Shown here: in pieces, positions 41,588 through 51,221 of the stretch
Layout of the letters: each line of letters begins with the position of its first letter
How positions within the stretch are numbered: position 1 is the first letter of the stretch
Translations under genes and position numbers: made by a program
The notes under the pieces: generated by a model
The model's input: the letters and a program-made list of their open reading frames with translations, nothing else
Told to the model about the DNA's origin: nothing
Database searches by the model: none
DNA from: Hydrogenophilales bacterium
Lineage (GTDB): Bacteria; Pseudomonadota; Gammaproteobacteria; Burkholderiales; Thiobacillaceae
Assembly: GCA_016703155.1 (NCBI GenBank)
Contig: JADJCP010000002.1
Location: 248,001 to 312,000 of the forward strand
DNA length: 64,000 bases
Direction: 5' to 3'

Positions 41588-42616
41588 ATGTCCCCTTCCC
41601 CCATTCTCGTCACCGGCGGCACCGGCTACATCGGTTCGCACACCTGCGTCGAACTGATCCAGGCTGGCCGGTCGGTCGTCCTGCTCGACAACCTCAGCAA
41701 CAGCCATGTCGAAGTATTGCAGCGGATCGAGCGGATTACCGGTATCCGCCCCCGCTTCGTCGAGGGTGATGTGCGTGACCGTGGCTTGCTTGACCACCTG
41801 TTCGCCGAACATAAACCTGCCTCGGTAATCCATTTCGCCGGCCTGAAAGCGGTCGGCGAATCCGTCGAAAAACCTCTGGAATACTACGACAACAACGTGC
41901 GCGGCACGCTGGAGCTACTTGCGGCCATGCGCCAAGCCAGCGTCCGTACCCTAGTCTTCTCGTCGTCCGCCACAGTCTATGGCGATCCGCAAAGCGTGCC
42001 GATACGTGAAGACTTTCCGGTCAGTGCCACCAACCCTTATGGCCGCAGCAAGCTGATCGCCGAGGAAATTCTTGGTGATCTGATCAAGGCTGAACCAGGC
42101 TGGAAGATCGCCCGGCTACGCTACTTCAATCCGGTTGGCGCCCATGCCAGCGGCCTGATCGGCGAAGACCCGAACGGCATCCCCAACAACCTCATGCCCT
42201 ACATCTCCCAGGTCGCCGTCGGGCGGCGCGAACGCCTCGCCGTTTTTGGCGGCGACTACCCGACACCGGACGGCACCGGCGTGCGCGATTACATCCATGT
42301 CGTCGACCTAGCACATGGCCACCTCGCCGCCCTCGATGCGCTAGACCGAACCGGCGGCCTGATCACCGTCAATCTGGGTACAGGCAAGGGGTATTCCGTG
42401 CTGGATATGGTCAAAGCTTTCGAACGAGCCAGTGGCCGAGCCGTGCCCTACCAGATCGCGCCTCGGCGTGCTGGCGACGTGGCGCAGTGCTATGCCGATC
42501 CCGGGCTGGCCGCCGGCTTGCTGGGCTGGCATGCCCAACATGGCATCGACGCGATGTGCGCCGACACCTGGCGCTGGCAGAGCATGAACCCGAGCGGTTA
42601 CGGCGAGGCGCAATAA
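41588..42616 (+). CDS. galE: UDP-glucose 4-epimerase
   Basis: 342 residues from ATG at 41588; an open extension upstream overlaps the methyltransferase gene and is unlikely. Extended SDR: ILVTGGTGYIGSHTCVELIQ (NAD site), catalytic SSSATVYGDP with Tyr-x3-Lys in NPYGRSKLIAEEIL, and VRDYIHVVDLAHGHLAALDA. It interconverts UDP-glucose and UDP-galactose (or the N-acetyl forms) and feeds the polysaccharide genes that follow on the other strand, with which it is convergent. Confidence 0.93.
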   Translation: MSPSPILVTGGTGYIGSHTCVELIQAGRSVVLLDNLSNSHVEVLQRIERITGIRPRFVEGDVRDRGLLDHLFAEHKPASVIHFAGLKAVGESVEKPLEYYDNNVRGTLELLAAMRQASVRTLVFSSSATVYGDPQSVPIREDFPVSATNPYGRSKLIAEEILGDLIKAEPGWKIARLRYFNPVGAHASGLIGEDPNGIPNNLMPYISQVAVGRRERLAVFGGDYPTPDGTGVRDYIHVVDLAHGHLAALDALDRTGGLITVNLGTGKGYSVLDMVKAFERASGRAVPYQIAPRRAGDVAQCYADPGLAAGLLGWHAQHGIDAMCADTWRWQSMNPSGYGEAQ

Positions 42617-42635
42617 AGCCGAGTCGAAAGACGCC

Positions 42636-44570
42636 TCAGTGCACGGTCATGCCGGTGATGGGCACCGCGTTGCGCTCGGCCCAGACGTGATCGTCGAAAA
42701 CCTCGCCCGGCTTGTAGCCCTTGACGCATTCCAAAAGGATGGAACGAATGCCGGGCTGATCGCCCTTTTCCATGGCCGTGCGCAGAACATCGAGGCGCTT
42801 CATCAACTCCAGCATGGGTAGCATCTCTTCCATGGCGCGCATGATCTTCGGGTGCTCGGTGCCTGAGACATCCTCGCCGATCATCAACTCCTCATAGAGC
42901 TTCTCGCCCGGGCGCAGGCCGGTGTAGACAATCTCGATCTCGCCGTCGGGATGCTCGTCGTCGCAGACTTCCAGACCGCTGAGGCGGATCATGTGGCGCG
43001 CCAGATCGGCAATCTTCACCGGCTCGCCCATGTCCAGCACGAATACGTCACCGCCTTCCGCCATCGCGCCGGCCTGGATCACCAACTGCACGGCCTCGGG
43101 GATGGTCATGAAGAACCGCGTGATTTCCGGGTGGGTCACCGTCAAAGGACCGCCACGCAGAATCTGATCATGGAACAATGGCACCACCGAACCCGAAGAT
43201 CCCAGGACATTGCCAAAGCGCACCATACTGAACACCGTCTGGCCACCCTCGAGTTGCATCGCCTGCAACACCATCTCGGCCAGTCGCTTGCTCGCCCCCA
43301 TCACATTGGTCGGGCGCACCGCCTTGTCGGTCGAAATCAGCACGAAATCCTTGACGCCATGCCGGCGCGCGCTGTCGGCAGTGATATACGTCCCAAAGGC
43401 ATTCACCTTCAGGCCCTCCAGCGGATTGTGCTCAACCAGAGGGACATGCTTGTAGGCTGCGGCATGGTAGACCGTATCGATGGCATAGGTCGCGAAGACA
43501 TTCTCCATCCGCACCGCATCGGTAACGCTGCCCAGCAAGGGCACCAGGGTAATCTTGCGGCGGTAATGCTTGATAGGCTGCCGCAGTTCGGCCTCGACGC
43601 GGTAGATGCCGTATTCCGAATGATCCAGCAACACCAGTTTGGTCGCCCCGAGGTTGATCACTTGCAGACAGAGTTCGGTACCGATCGACCCCGCCGCTCC
43701 GGTCACCAGCACGGTCTTGCCACGGATGCAACGCTCCAGAAGATCCTCGTGCGGCGGCACCGCCTCGCGTCCGAGCAAGTCCTCGATCTGGATATCCCGA
43801 AACTCATCCAGGCGGGCATTGCCCGAGATGATCTCGTCCAGCGCCGGCACCGTACGGATATGAAACGCCAGCGGCTCCAGCAAGTTCAGTATCTTGCGCC
43901 GCTGGAAACGCGATGCCGACGGAATGCACAGAAAGACATCCTTCACCCCACGCGACCGCAGTTTGACCAGCATTTCATGGCGCCGCGGATCGATGACCTC
44001 GATGCCCTCGATGTAACGGCCATGCAGCGCAGCCTTGTCATCAAAGAAGGCAACCGGCCAGAAATGTCCGCTGGAACGCAGCAGATTCACCAACTGGCGG
44101 CCACCCATGCCCGCGCCATAGACCACGGCGGGCACCGAATTGCCGCTCGGCTTGTCGGCGACGAAACTCCAGAAGAGCACCCGGCTGCCGCCCACCAGGA
44201 CCGCCAGCAGCACCCCATAGATCACCGGCAAGGTCAGCGGCGCCTGGAGCATCTGGGTCGACACCAGCAGGCCCCACAAGCCCACGGAAGACACCAAGGC
44301 ACCTGCCCCGACTACCAGCAAAGCCTGCCACCCCAGATACCGAATGATCGCCCGATACAACCCGAACTGGACGTACACAAGGAAAGTCATTGCCGGGAGC
44401 AGGAAAAAAGCGCCCGCAGCCTGTCGAAAATCCATGAACAACGTACCGCTCTGTAACGACAATGCCAGCCACAGGGAGAACGGGATCAGCAACAGGTCGC
44501 CGATGAATGTCAATCCGCGTTTCGCCTTGAACGGCAAAGCGGCAACGGCAGCATTGAAACGAGCGAGCAT
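42636..44570 (-). CDS. Membrane nucleotide-sugar 4,6-dehydratase (WbpM/PglF/CapD family)
   Basis: About 644 residues from ATG at 44570; an in-frame extension to 44684 is possible but lacks support. Four N-terminal membrane helices (FIGDLLLIPFSLWLALSL onward) lead to a CoA-binding-like domain (VVYGAGMGGRQLVNLLRSSG). Then comes an extended SDR domain with VLVTGAAGSIGTELCLQVIN and the atypical catalytic STDKAVRPTNVMGASKR, in which Met replaces Tyr, the hallmark of these dehydratases. It probably makes a UDP-4-keto-6-deoxy-HexNAc for O-antigen, capsule or glycoprotein sugars. Confidence 0.88.
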   Translation of the reverse strand: MLARFNAAVAALPFKAKRGLTFIGDLLLIPFSLWLALSLQSGTLFMDFRQAAGAFFLLPAMTFLVYVQFGLYRAIIRYLGWQALLVVGAGALVSSVGLWGLLVSTQMLQAPLTLPVIYGVLLAVLVGGSRVLFWSFVADKPSGNSVPAVVYGAGMGGRQLVNLLRSSGHFWPVAFFDDKAALHGRYIEGIEVIDPRRHEMLVKLRSRGVKDVFLCIPSASRFQRRKILNLLEPLAFHIRTVPALDEIISGNARLDEFRDIQIEDLLGREAVPPHEDLLERCIRGKTVLVTGAAGSIGTELCLQVINLGATKLVLLDHSEYGIYRVEAELRQPIKHYRRKITLVPLLGSVTDAVRMENVFATYAIDTVYHAAAYKHVPLVEHNPLEGLKVNAFGTYITADSARRHGVKDFVLISTDKAVRPTNVMGASKRLAEMVLQAMQLEGGQTVFSMVRFGNVLGSSGSVVPLFHDQILRGGPLTVTHPEITRFFMTIPEAVQLVIQAGAMAEGGDVFVLDMGEPVKIADLARHMIRLSGLEVCDDEHPDGEIEIVYTGLRPGEKLYEELMIGEDVSGTEHPKIMRAMEEMLPMLELMKRLDVLRTAMEKGDQPGIRSILLECVKGYKPGEVFDDHVWAERNAVPITGMTVH

Positions 44571-44739
44571 GAGGCTCCTGAAAATCTCGGAAAGTCGCAG
44601 ATAACCAAGGATTAACTGCTCATCCGAAAGGATTGATACGTAATGATAAACGACATCGCACTCTATACGTACGTTCAATGTCACATGCGCATGATATGAC
44701 TTTTAGCACTATGGCGGCGAAACCGCTTTCTTGCGGATG

Positions 44740-44905
44740 CTGCACAGTAACGCATCAACCTCGCCGATGAAGGTACGGAAGATGCAGGCGATCTACGACA
44801 GTCCGGCCATCCGCCGCTGTGTCGGCCTATATCTGGCCAGTGAAGCCGCCGCCCCCCGGACGCCACGGCGCTGCTCAAGCTCCGTAGCCTGCTCGAAGAA
44901 AAAAG
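44740..44905 (+). mobile_element. Remnant of an IS5-family transposase gene (N-terminal part)
   Basis: Translating this non-coding gap in shifting frames gives NLADEGTEDA, AIYDSPAIRRCVGL and PDATALLKLRSLLEE. These follow in the right order and spacing for the N-terminus of IS5-group transposases (NLSDP..EEALYDSPALRRF ... PDATTLLKFRHLLE). At least two frameshifts and the loss of everything downstream show that it is dead. I see no clear terminal inverted repeats. The rest of 44571-44920 appears to hold only promoter-type sequence for the dehydratase gene. Confidence 0.65.
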
Positions 44906-44920
44906 AACAGACCCCCGCCA

Positions 44921-46438
44921 TCATTGATTTCTGCCATAAACATCTTCAAACCGGACGATGTCGTCCTCTCCCAAATAGGCGCCGGACTGTACTTCAATCA
45001 TCTCCAGGGGCAGTTTTCCGGGGTTTTCCAATCGGTGCTTTGTCCCCAACGGGATGTAGGTCGACTCGTTTTCGCTGACGATGATGACCTCTTCGCCCCG
45101 GGTGACCTTGGCGGTACCGGAAACGACCACCCAATGCTCAGCGCGATGATGGTGCATTTGCAGACTCAGACAGGCACCAGGATTGACGACGATGCGTTTA
45201 ACCTGGAAACGCGGGCCGGCATCGATACTGTCATACCAGCCCCAGGGACGGTAGACCTTGCGGTGAGCATGGGTTTCGCTGCGTTTGGCTTTCTTCAGTT
45301 GGTTGACGATGTCCTTGACCTGCTGGATCTTGCCTTGCTGGGCGACCAGAACAGCGTCCGGGGTATCGACGATAACCACATTGTCCAAGCCGATGCAGGC
45401 AACCAGTCGGCTTTGACCGACCACCAGTGTGTCGCGCGTGTCGATGGCCAAGGCATCGCCCATCAGGACGTTGTTGTCGGCATCCTTTTCACCGATCTGC
45501 CAGAGGGCACTCCAGGCGCCGACGTCGGACCATTGTGCCACCAAGGGGATGACCATGACTTCACCGGTGTTGCGTTCCGGGTGGGCAAGGACTTCGAGGA
45601 CGGCATAGTCGATGGAGTCGCTGGGACAGGCCTCGAACATTGCCTTATTGGGACGGCAGAAGTCATGGTCTTGCTGGCGCCCTTCGAGCGCGCGCTGGCA
45701 GGCGGCAAGGATGTCCGGGCGGCAACGCGCCAAGGCATCGATCCAGGTACCCGCCTTGACGACAAAGAGGCCGCTGTTCCAGAAATAGCCCCCTTCTTCA
45801 AGGTAACGCTGGGCGGTTTCGCGGTCGGGTTTTTCGACGAAGCGGTGGACGGGGATGGATTCAAGATTCAAGTTGCATGATTCAAGGGGCGGAGTGGGGT
45901 TGCTTGAACCTTGCTCCTTTAACCTTGCATCTTGAGTCTTGAGCCCTGAATCTTGAACCTGAATATATCCGTAACCTGTTTCCGGGGTGTCTGGAACGAT
46001 ACCGAAAGTGACGATCTTGCCGCTGGCTGCGGTGTGTATGGCGCTTTCGACGGCCTTTTGAAACGCGGGCTGGTCTTGAATGATGTGGTCCGCGGGCATG
46101 ACGACAAGCACCGTGTCGTCGGCAGCGCTCAGGGCAGCGAGGGTGAGTGCCGGCGCAGTGTTCCGGCCACAGGGTTCGAGCAGGATCGGGGCATGCGGCA
46201 CGCCAATCTCCTGCATCTGCTGGGCCATGAGGAAGCGATATTCCTCGTTGCCAACCAGCAGGGGCGGCAAAAGCTGATCGCCTTGATCGAGGGTCAGATC
46301 CTGCAAGCGTAGCGCCGTGGCCTGAAGCATGGTGTGGTCGCCGGCAAGCTTGAGCAGCTGTTTTGGATATTGTTCGCGGGAGAGCGGCCACAGGCGCGTG
46401 CCAGAGCCGCCGCAGAGGATGACGGGTTGAATGTTCAT
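44921..46438 (-). CDS. manC: Mannose-1-phosphate guanylyltransferase / mannose-6-phosphate isomerase with a repeat-derived insert
   Basis: About 505 residues from ATG at 46438. The N-terminal pyrophosphorylase has VILCGGSGTRLWPLSREQYP and the sugar-binding FVEKPDRETAQRYL. The C-terminal cupin isomerase has KRIVVNPGACLSLQMHHHRA with the metal His residues. It makes GDP-mannose for exopolysaccharide. Between GYGYIQV and VHRFVEKPD, about 30 extra residues (DSGLKTQDARLKEQGS and on) replace a normally short loop. They are encoded by the repeat array at 45858-45962, in frame. A further half-copy lies just upstream of the start. Confidence 0.9.
   Translation of the reverse strand: MNIQPVILCGGSGTRLWPLSREQYPKQLLKLAGDHTMLQATALRLQDLTLDQGDQLLPPLLVGNEEYRFLMAQQMQEIGVPHAPILLEPCGRNTAPALTLAALSAADDTVLVVMPADHIIQDQPAFQKAVESAIHTAASGKIVTFGIVPDTPETGYGYIQVQDSGLKTQDARLKEQGSSNPTPPLESCNLNLESIPVHRFVEKPDRETAQRYLEEGGYFWNSGLFVVKAGTWIDALARCRPDILAACQRALEGRQQDHDFCRPNKAMFEACPSDSIDYAVLEVLAHPERNTGEVMVIPLVAQWSDVGAWSALWQIGEKDADNNVLMGDALAIDTRDTLVVGQSRLVACIGLDNVVIVDTPDAVLVAQQGKIQQVKDIVNQLKKAKRSETHAHRKVYRPWGWYDSIDAGPRFQVKRIVVNPGACLSLQMHHHRAEHWVVVSGTAKVTRGEEVIIVSENESTYIPLGTKHRLENPGKLPLEMIEVQSGAYLGEDDIVRFEDVYGRNQ
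45858..45962 (+). repeat. Tandem/inverted TTCAAGATTCAAG repeat array inside manC
   Basis: The left arm (45859-45888) holds three copies of ATTCAAG/GATTCAAG. The right arm (45902-45962) holds several CTTGAACC/CTTGCATC/CTTGAGTC/CTTGAACC units, the inverse orientation. A spacer of about 15 bases lies between. The array is free of stops in the manC frame and accounts for the extra residues there. A one-arm copy (CAAGATTCAAGGGG) recurs at 46441-46454. Confidence 0.75.
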
Positions 46439-46440
46439 TT

Positions 46441-46454
46441 CAAGATTCAAGGGG
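46441..46454 (+). repeat. Short CAAGATTCAAGGGG copy upstream of manC
   Basis: It repeats the left-arm unit of the array inside manC and lies directly before the manC ATG on the minus strand, in the ribosome-binding region. Confidence 0.6.
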
Positions 46455-46480
46455 CATTTGAGTGTGTATGAAAGTAAGCG

Positions 46481-47107
46481 TCACTGGGAATGCAGCGTGG
46501 AGCTGTCAGGTGCATTTGAGATGACCCCGCGCCGACTGAGCATCGCGACCACTGACTGCACGCAGGTTTCCAGTTCGGCATGACCGGTGTCGACTTCCAG
46601 TTCGGGGTTTTGCGGTACGTCGTAAGGTGAAGAAATTCCGGTGAACTCGGGGATATCCCCGGCCCTGGCCCGTTTGTACATGCCTTTGACATCGCGTTGC
46701 TCGCAAACTTCAAGACTGGCATTGCAGAATATTTCCAGGAAATCGCCATGTGGGAACAGGCTGCGCACGCGTTGCCGGTCTTCCCTGAGCGGCGAGATGA
46801 ACGCCGTCAGGGCGATCACCCCGGCCTCGACGAACAGCTTCGACATCTCGCCGATGCGCCGGATGTTCTCCTTGCGGTCTTCCAGACTGAAGCCCAGGTC
46901 AGCGCAGAGGCCATGACGGACGTTGTCGCCATCGAAGACGAAGGTCCGGCAGCCCAAGCGATGCAGGCGGTCCTCGACCGCGTGCGCCAGTGTCGATTTG
47001 CCCGAGCCCGACAGGCCGGTAAACCAGAGCACGGCACTTTTATGGCCGTTCTGCGACTGACGCATTTCACGGGTGACGGTGGCGTGATGCCAGACGATAT
47101 TGTTCAT
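46481..47107 (-). CDS. cysC: Adenylylsulfate (APS) kinase
   Basis: 208 residues. CysC makes PAPS from APS and ATP. The P-loop is LWFTGLSGSGKSTLAHAVED, and the APS-binding blocks are FVFDGDNVRHGLCADLGFSL and NIRRIGEMSKLFVEAGVIAL with ISPLREDRQRVRSLFP. It overlaps the phosphomannomutase gene by 4 bases and precedes manC. No cysD, cysN or cysH adjoins. A role in sulfating a polysaccharide is possible but not shown. Confidence 0.92.
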   Translation of the reverse strand: MNNIVWHHATVTREMRQSQNGHKSAVLWFTGLSGSGKSTLAHAVEDRLHRLGCRTFVFDGDNVRHGLCADLGFSLEDRKENIRRIGEMSKLFVEAGVIALTAFISPLREDRQRVRSLFPHGDFLEIFCNASLEVCEQRDVKGMYKRARAGDIPEFTGISSPYDVPQNPELEVDTGHAELETCVQSVVAMLSRRGVISNAPDSSTLHSQ

Positions 47108-48594
47108 GCGGCGATCCTGGGAGTGGCTGCGTCATGCGCCGCCCGCAGCGTTTGTCGCAAGCTGGCAATGCCCCACGCCAGAAGGGTATCGGCCTTGGCC
47201 TGGGTATGCGATTCGACGTAGCAGCGCAGCTCGGGGGCATTCCCCGAAGGTCGAAAATGGATGATATCGCCGCTATCCATGGTCACCCGCAAGCCATCGG
47301 TCAGGTCGATTCCGGCCGGCGTGCCGACGGCGTGGAAGAAAGCATTTCGTACAGCTTCATCGGCTGCCAATTGGCCGATATGGCGCTGGCTGAGCTCGGT
47401 GGCAACGCCCTGAAGTCGATCGCTGGCGGTATAGCGCCCGGGCAGCAGACCCGGCAGTTGCGAGAGCTTCAGGCCTTTGTCGCGCGCCATGGCGAAGAGT
47501 GTCAGTATCGGCAGAATGGCATCGCGCGTCGGCAAAGGCTCAAGACGATGGGCGCCACGGCGAATCTCCGAGCCCACCAGAAAACCGCCATTGGCTTCGA
47601 AGCCGACCACCGACGCGGCACGCATTGCCAATGCCTGCATGGCTTCAATAACGTAGGGCGAACCAATGCGGGTACGTCTAACCTGCTCGAAACAACCGCA
47701 CATTTCCAGCGCACTGTTGGAACTCACCGGGGTCGCCACTCCCGCGGCACCCAGGTGGAGTGCCGTCAGTATGCCGACGACATCGCCGCGCAGAACCCCG
47801 CCGGCTTCATCGAACACCAGCGGGCGGTCGGCATCGCCGTCGGTGGAGACCAGGGCATCCAACCCGTGAGCGGCGCACCACTGGCGCGCCTGAGCCTGAT
47901 CGCCAGCGCTGACGGCTTCGGTATCGATGGGAATGAACTGGTCGCTGCGCCCCAGGCAGATCACTTCCGCTCCAAAAGCCTGGAACAGCTCCGCCAGCAT
48001 GTCGCGGGCAACGCCGCTGTGCTGGTAAAGACCAATCTTCTTGCTTGCGAGCAAATCCCGGGGGAAGAAATCAAGATATCGCCGTAGATACGCGCTGCTG
48101 GTCGCTGAGTCGACGGCTGGCAGCGGCGAAACCTCGGTCAAACTCGCCCCGGTAAACAGGGTCTCAGGTAATTCGAACGCTGCGACACGTATGCCTTGTT
48201 CATCCGCCTTGAGGATTTCGCCCTTCGAGGTATAGAACTTGATGCCGTTGCGGTCGAATGGAATATGGCTACCCGTCACCATGATGCCCGGTGCGCCTGA
48301 TGATATGGCCCGCAGCGCAAGCGCCGGGGTGGCGATGGCGCCGGCATATTCGGCCTGCAGGCCAGCGGCGTCGATCGCGGCAATGGCGGCGGCGCTGATC
48401 GCCGGACTGCTGGGCCGCAAATCGTGCGCCAGGATGACCTTCCCGGAGGCGCCGAGTTGCTCCGACAGCTTCAGGTAAGCAAGAAACGCGGCACTGTAAG
48501 CGTAGACCACACGGTCGCTCAATTGCGTAACGAGGGCACGCACGCCACTCGTGCCGAAACCGATTTCCGGCGCGGTTTGTTCGATCGTGGACAT
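47104..48594 (-). CDS. Phosphomannomutase-type alpha-D-phosphohexomutase
   Basis: 496 residues from ATG at 48594. GTSGVRALVTQLSDRVVYAY starts domain 1. The phosphoserine loop is GIMVTGSHIPFDRNGIKFY, a variant of the usual TASHNP. The metal loop is ALVSTDGDADRPLVFDEAGG. The sugar loop is VGFEANGGFLVG and the phosphate-binding loop is HFRPSGNAPELRCYVE. It probably converts mannose-6-phosphate to mannose-1-phosphate for the nearby ManC. It starts a coupled set with cysC and manC. Confidence 0.88.
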   Translation of the reverse strand: MSTIEQTAPEIGFGTSGVRALVTQLSDRVVYAYSAAFLAYLKLSEQLGASGKVILAHDLRPSSPAISAAAIAAIDAAGLQAEYAGAIATPALALRAISSGAPGIMVTGSHIPFDRNGIKFYTSKGEILKADEQGIRVAAFELPETLFTGASLTEVSPLPAVDSATSSAYLRRYLDFFPRDLLASKKIGLYQHSGVARDMLAELFQAFGAEVICLGRSDQFIPIDTEAVSAGDQAQARQWCAAHGLDALVSTDGDADRPLVFDEAGGVLRGDVVGILTALHLGAAGVATPVSSNSALEMCGCFEQVRRTRIGSPYVIEAMQALAMRAASVVGFEANGGFLVGSEIRRGAHRLEPLPTRDAILPILTLFAMARDKGLKLSQLPGLLPGRYTASDRLQGVATELSQRHIGQLAADEAVRNAFFHAVGTPAGIDLTDGLRVTMDSGDIIHFRPSGNAPELRCYVESHTQAKADTLLAWGIASLRQTLRAAHDAATPRIAA

Positions 48595-48691
48595 GAGGTA
48601 TAGCCTGGGCTTTGTTGTATTGAATTCAGTTGCCATTTGACCGGTTCGGTCGATTTCCGTGGATTCTAGCAGCACAAAGCCTGGCTTGGCC

Positions 48692-50358
48692 TTAGTCCTT
48701 GCCCGAACGCCAGATCGACATGACGATCCACAACCCGTTGAAAAAGGCGAGAATGAAACCGAACAGGCCAAGCAGCTTCGGACCGCCTTCGACGGTCATG
48801 ATGATCGACGAACCGATGACCAGCGAGGCGGTCAGGACGCCCATGGTAAGGCGGTTGGCAGCATTGTTGAGCTGCTGGCCAAAGTGATCGAGGCGTTTCA
48901 GGTCGAGGTCGATGCGCAGCCGGCCGCTCCGGGCCTGGCGGAACAAGCGCGCCAGATCGCGCGGCAGGCCGAGCATGACATCGCTGATCTCCTTGGCGCC
49001 GTGCCTGGCGCGTTTCATCAGGGCGTCGGGCGTAAAGCGCTGCTCGATGACCTGCCAGACGAAGGGCTCCAGATGGTCGACCATGTGGAAGTCCGGATTC
49101 AGCTGGTGGCCCAGCCCCTCCAGGGTGATCAAGGCCTTGAACAGCAGCGTCAGGTCAGCCGGCATGGCGAGGTTGTTCTCGCGCATGATGGTGGTGATGT
49201 CCGAGAGCAGTGGCCCGAAGCGGATCTCCTTGAGGGGCAGATCGTCGTAGGCGAACATGATCTCGGACAGGTCATAGGCCAGTTTGTCCTCATCGACAAC
49301 CGCGTCGCCCGCCCAGAGGGTCAGAACATTGAGCATGTCTTGCTCGTTCTTGCGGATCAGCGCACCGAGGAAGTTGGTGATCTGGTCGCGACGGGCATCG
49401 GTGAGCCGCCCGACCATGCCGAAATCGAGGATGCCGATGCGGCTTTCCGTCATATAGATGACGTTGCCGGGATGCGGATCGGCATGATAGTGGCCGTGGA
49501 TGAGGATCATCTTCAGGACCACGTCGGCACCGCGCGCGGCCAGCTTGGCCAAGTCCATGCCGGCGGCCTTGGCGCCCTCCAGATCGGTGCCGGGGATGCC
49601 GGTCAGCTCTTCCTGGACGTTGACCACCTCGGCGCAGTAATCCCAATAGACGCGTGGGATGCGTACCGTCGGGTCATCCTTGAAATGGCGCGCGAAGACG
49701 TCGATGTTGCGTGCCTCGCGCACCAGGTCGAGTTCGCCGCGCAAGGAGCGGCGCAACTGGCCGACGATCTGGACGGGCCGATAGCGACGCGACTCGGGCA
49801 ACTCCATCTCCATGAGCCGGGCGACATGGTTGAGGATGCGCAAATCGGCGTCGACCTTGGCGACGATCCCCGGTCGGCGCACCTTGACGACCACCGCTGT
49901 GCCGTCATGCAGTCGCGCCCGGTGCACCTGGGCGATGGAGGCGGCGGCGAAGGCCTCGGTATCGAACGATGCGAACACCTCGTCCAGGGGGTGCCCATAA
50001 CGGGATTCGAGTTCCGGTCTGAGTTCGTCGAAGAGAACCGGTGGAACCTGGTTATGCAGCTTTTCGAATTCGGCGATCCAGGAAGGCGGGAAGACGTCGA
50101 CCCGGCTGGCCAATACCTGGCCGAGCTTGACGTAGGTGGGGCCGAGGTCGGTCAGCGCCAGACGGATACGCACCGGCAGGTCAAGTTCGTCGACCTGGCT
50201 GGAAGAATGCCAGTGCAGCAACTTGCCTGTCCGCTCCAGCAACTTGGCGATACCCAGAGCCCGGACGATGTCGCCCCAACCGTAGTGGATCAGTACCGAG
50301 GCGATTTTCGTGCAGGCGCGGCAAATCCCGCACCAGTGAGAAGGTCTCTTTCAGCATA
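48692..50358 (-). CDS. ubiB: UbiB-family ubiquinone biosynthesis kinase-like protein (one frameshift)
   Basis: UbiB is a membrane-bound atypical kinase/ATPase that supports coenzyme Q synthesis. ATG at 50358 gives MLKETFSLVRDLPRLHE. An extra A near 50310 shifts frame, and the next frame continues IASVLIHYGWGDIVRALGIA and ERTGKLLHWHSSSQ. The family motifs are LTDLGPTYVKLGQVLASR (KxGQ) and FAAASIAQVHRARLHDGTAV. YHADPHPGNVIYMTESRIGI with the DFG-like LDFGMVGRL follows. Two C-terminal membrane helices close the protein. About 555 residues after repair. Confidence 0.88.
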
Positions 50359-50472
50359 ACTCCAGCCCGAAGACATGAACCCGGCCCCCTGCCGGAGCGG
50401 CGTCCCCGCCGCGAGCAACCGCGACATTATCCGACCCGGGGATGGGCCTCCTGCATGATTTATACCGCGCCA

Positions 50473-51108
50473 TCAGGCGTCGCGCTTGTCCACCACATCA
50501 GCCAAACCACGCAAGATGCCCGAGGTCACGGCATTAAGGCGTTCCCCGGCCACCTGGGCCGTGCGCATCGCCTCCTTCGAGGAATCGACGGCAACAGCGC
50601 TCATCTGCCGGGTCAGGGTCTCCAGCACCGAACGGGTCTGCGCCGTGGTGTCCATGCCGGTGCGCGTCAGGTGCTCGTAGATGCGCCCGAATTCATCCTT
50701 GAGCACGCCCTGGCTACGCTCGCCGGTGGTTTTCAGGGTCGCGACGAGGTCGTCGTCCAGACCGCGTATCGCTTCATAGGCGCTCTTCAGATCCTCCTCG
50801 GCGAAACGCCGGCCGGTTTGCCAGCTTTCGTCCATGGCCATCTTCATGGCCAGAAGGGTCTTGCTCAGGGCTTCGTCCATGCCGTTCATGGCCGTCTTCA
50901 GACTTTCGCTGGCGTTCGCCGCTTGTGGCCCGAGGCCATCGCCCAGACCTTCCACCGTGGCTTTCATCACATCCTTGATCGCCGCGGGATCCGCCTGGCG
51001 CTTCAACAGGGCATCGACGACGATCTTGCGGACCTGCTCGCGCAGATCACCACCGCTTCCAGCGGCTTCGCTGACGGGAATCCGGACTTCCGTGTTTTCG
51101 TTGCTCAC
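50473..51108 (-). CDS. Uncharacterised helical protein (DUF6781-like)
   Basis: 211 residues from a GTG at 51108 behind a strong AAGGAG site. Almost entirely alpha-helical: LREQVRKIVVDALLKRQADP, long amphipathic stretches in the middle and RMRTA-type helices at the end (KEAMRTAQVAGERLNAVTSG). There is no signal peptide or membrane segment. The composition recalls phasins and apolipoprotein-like bundles. I believe it belongs to a small proteobacterial family (DUF6781), but that is from memory and the function is unknown. It stands alone upstream of ubiB on the same strand. Confidence 0.6.
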   Translation of the reverse strand: MSNENTEVRIPVSEAAGSGGDLREQVRKIVVDALLKRQADPAAIKDVMKATVEGLGDGLGPQAANASESLKTAMNGMDEALSKTLLAMKMAMDESWQTGRRFAEEDLKSAYEAIRGLDDDLVATLKTTGERSQGVLKDEFGRIYEHLTRTGMDTTAQTRSVLETLTRQMSAVAVDSSKEAMRTAQVAGERLNAVTSGILRGLADVVDKRDA

Positions 51109-51221
51109 GCGGGTCTCCTTTGTTATTACTGGCCATTCAATATTAGCCCGAATCACCGCCAGGCTGGACAAAAGACCGTTAGCAGTGGCTTAATCGCCAA
51201 AAAACTGGGGACGACAACGAA

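Noticed and set aside
44731..45078. Plus-strand frame of 115 codons before manC
   Set aside because: Its first part is the transposase remnant and its last part is antisense of manC.
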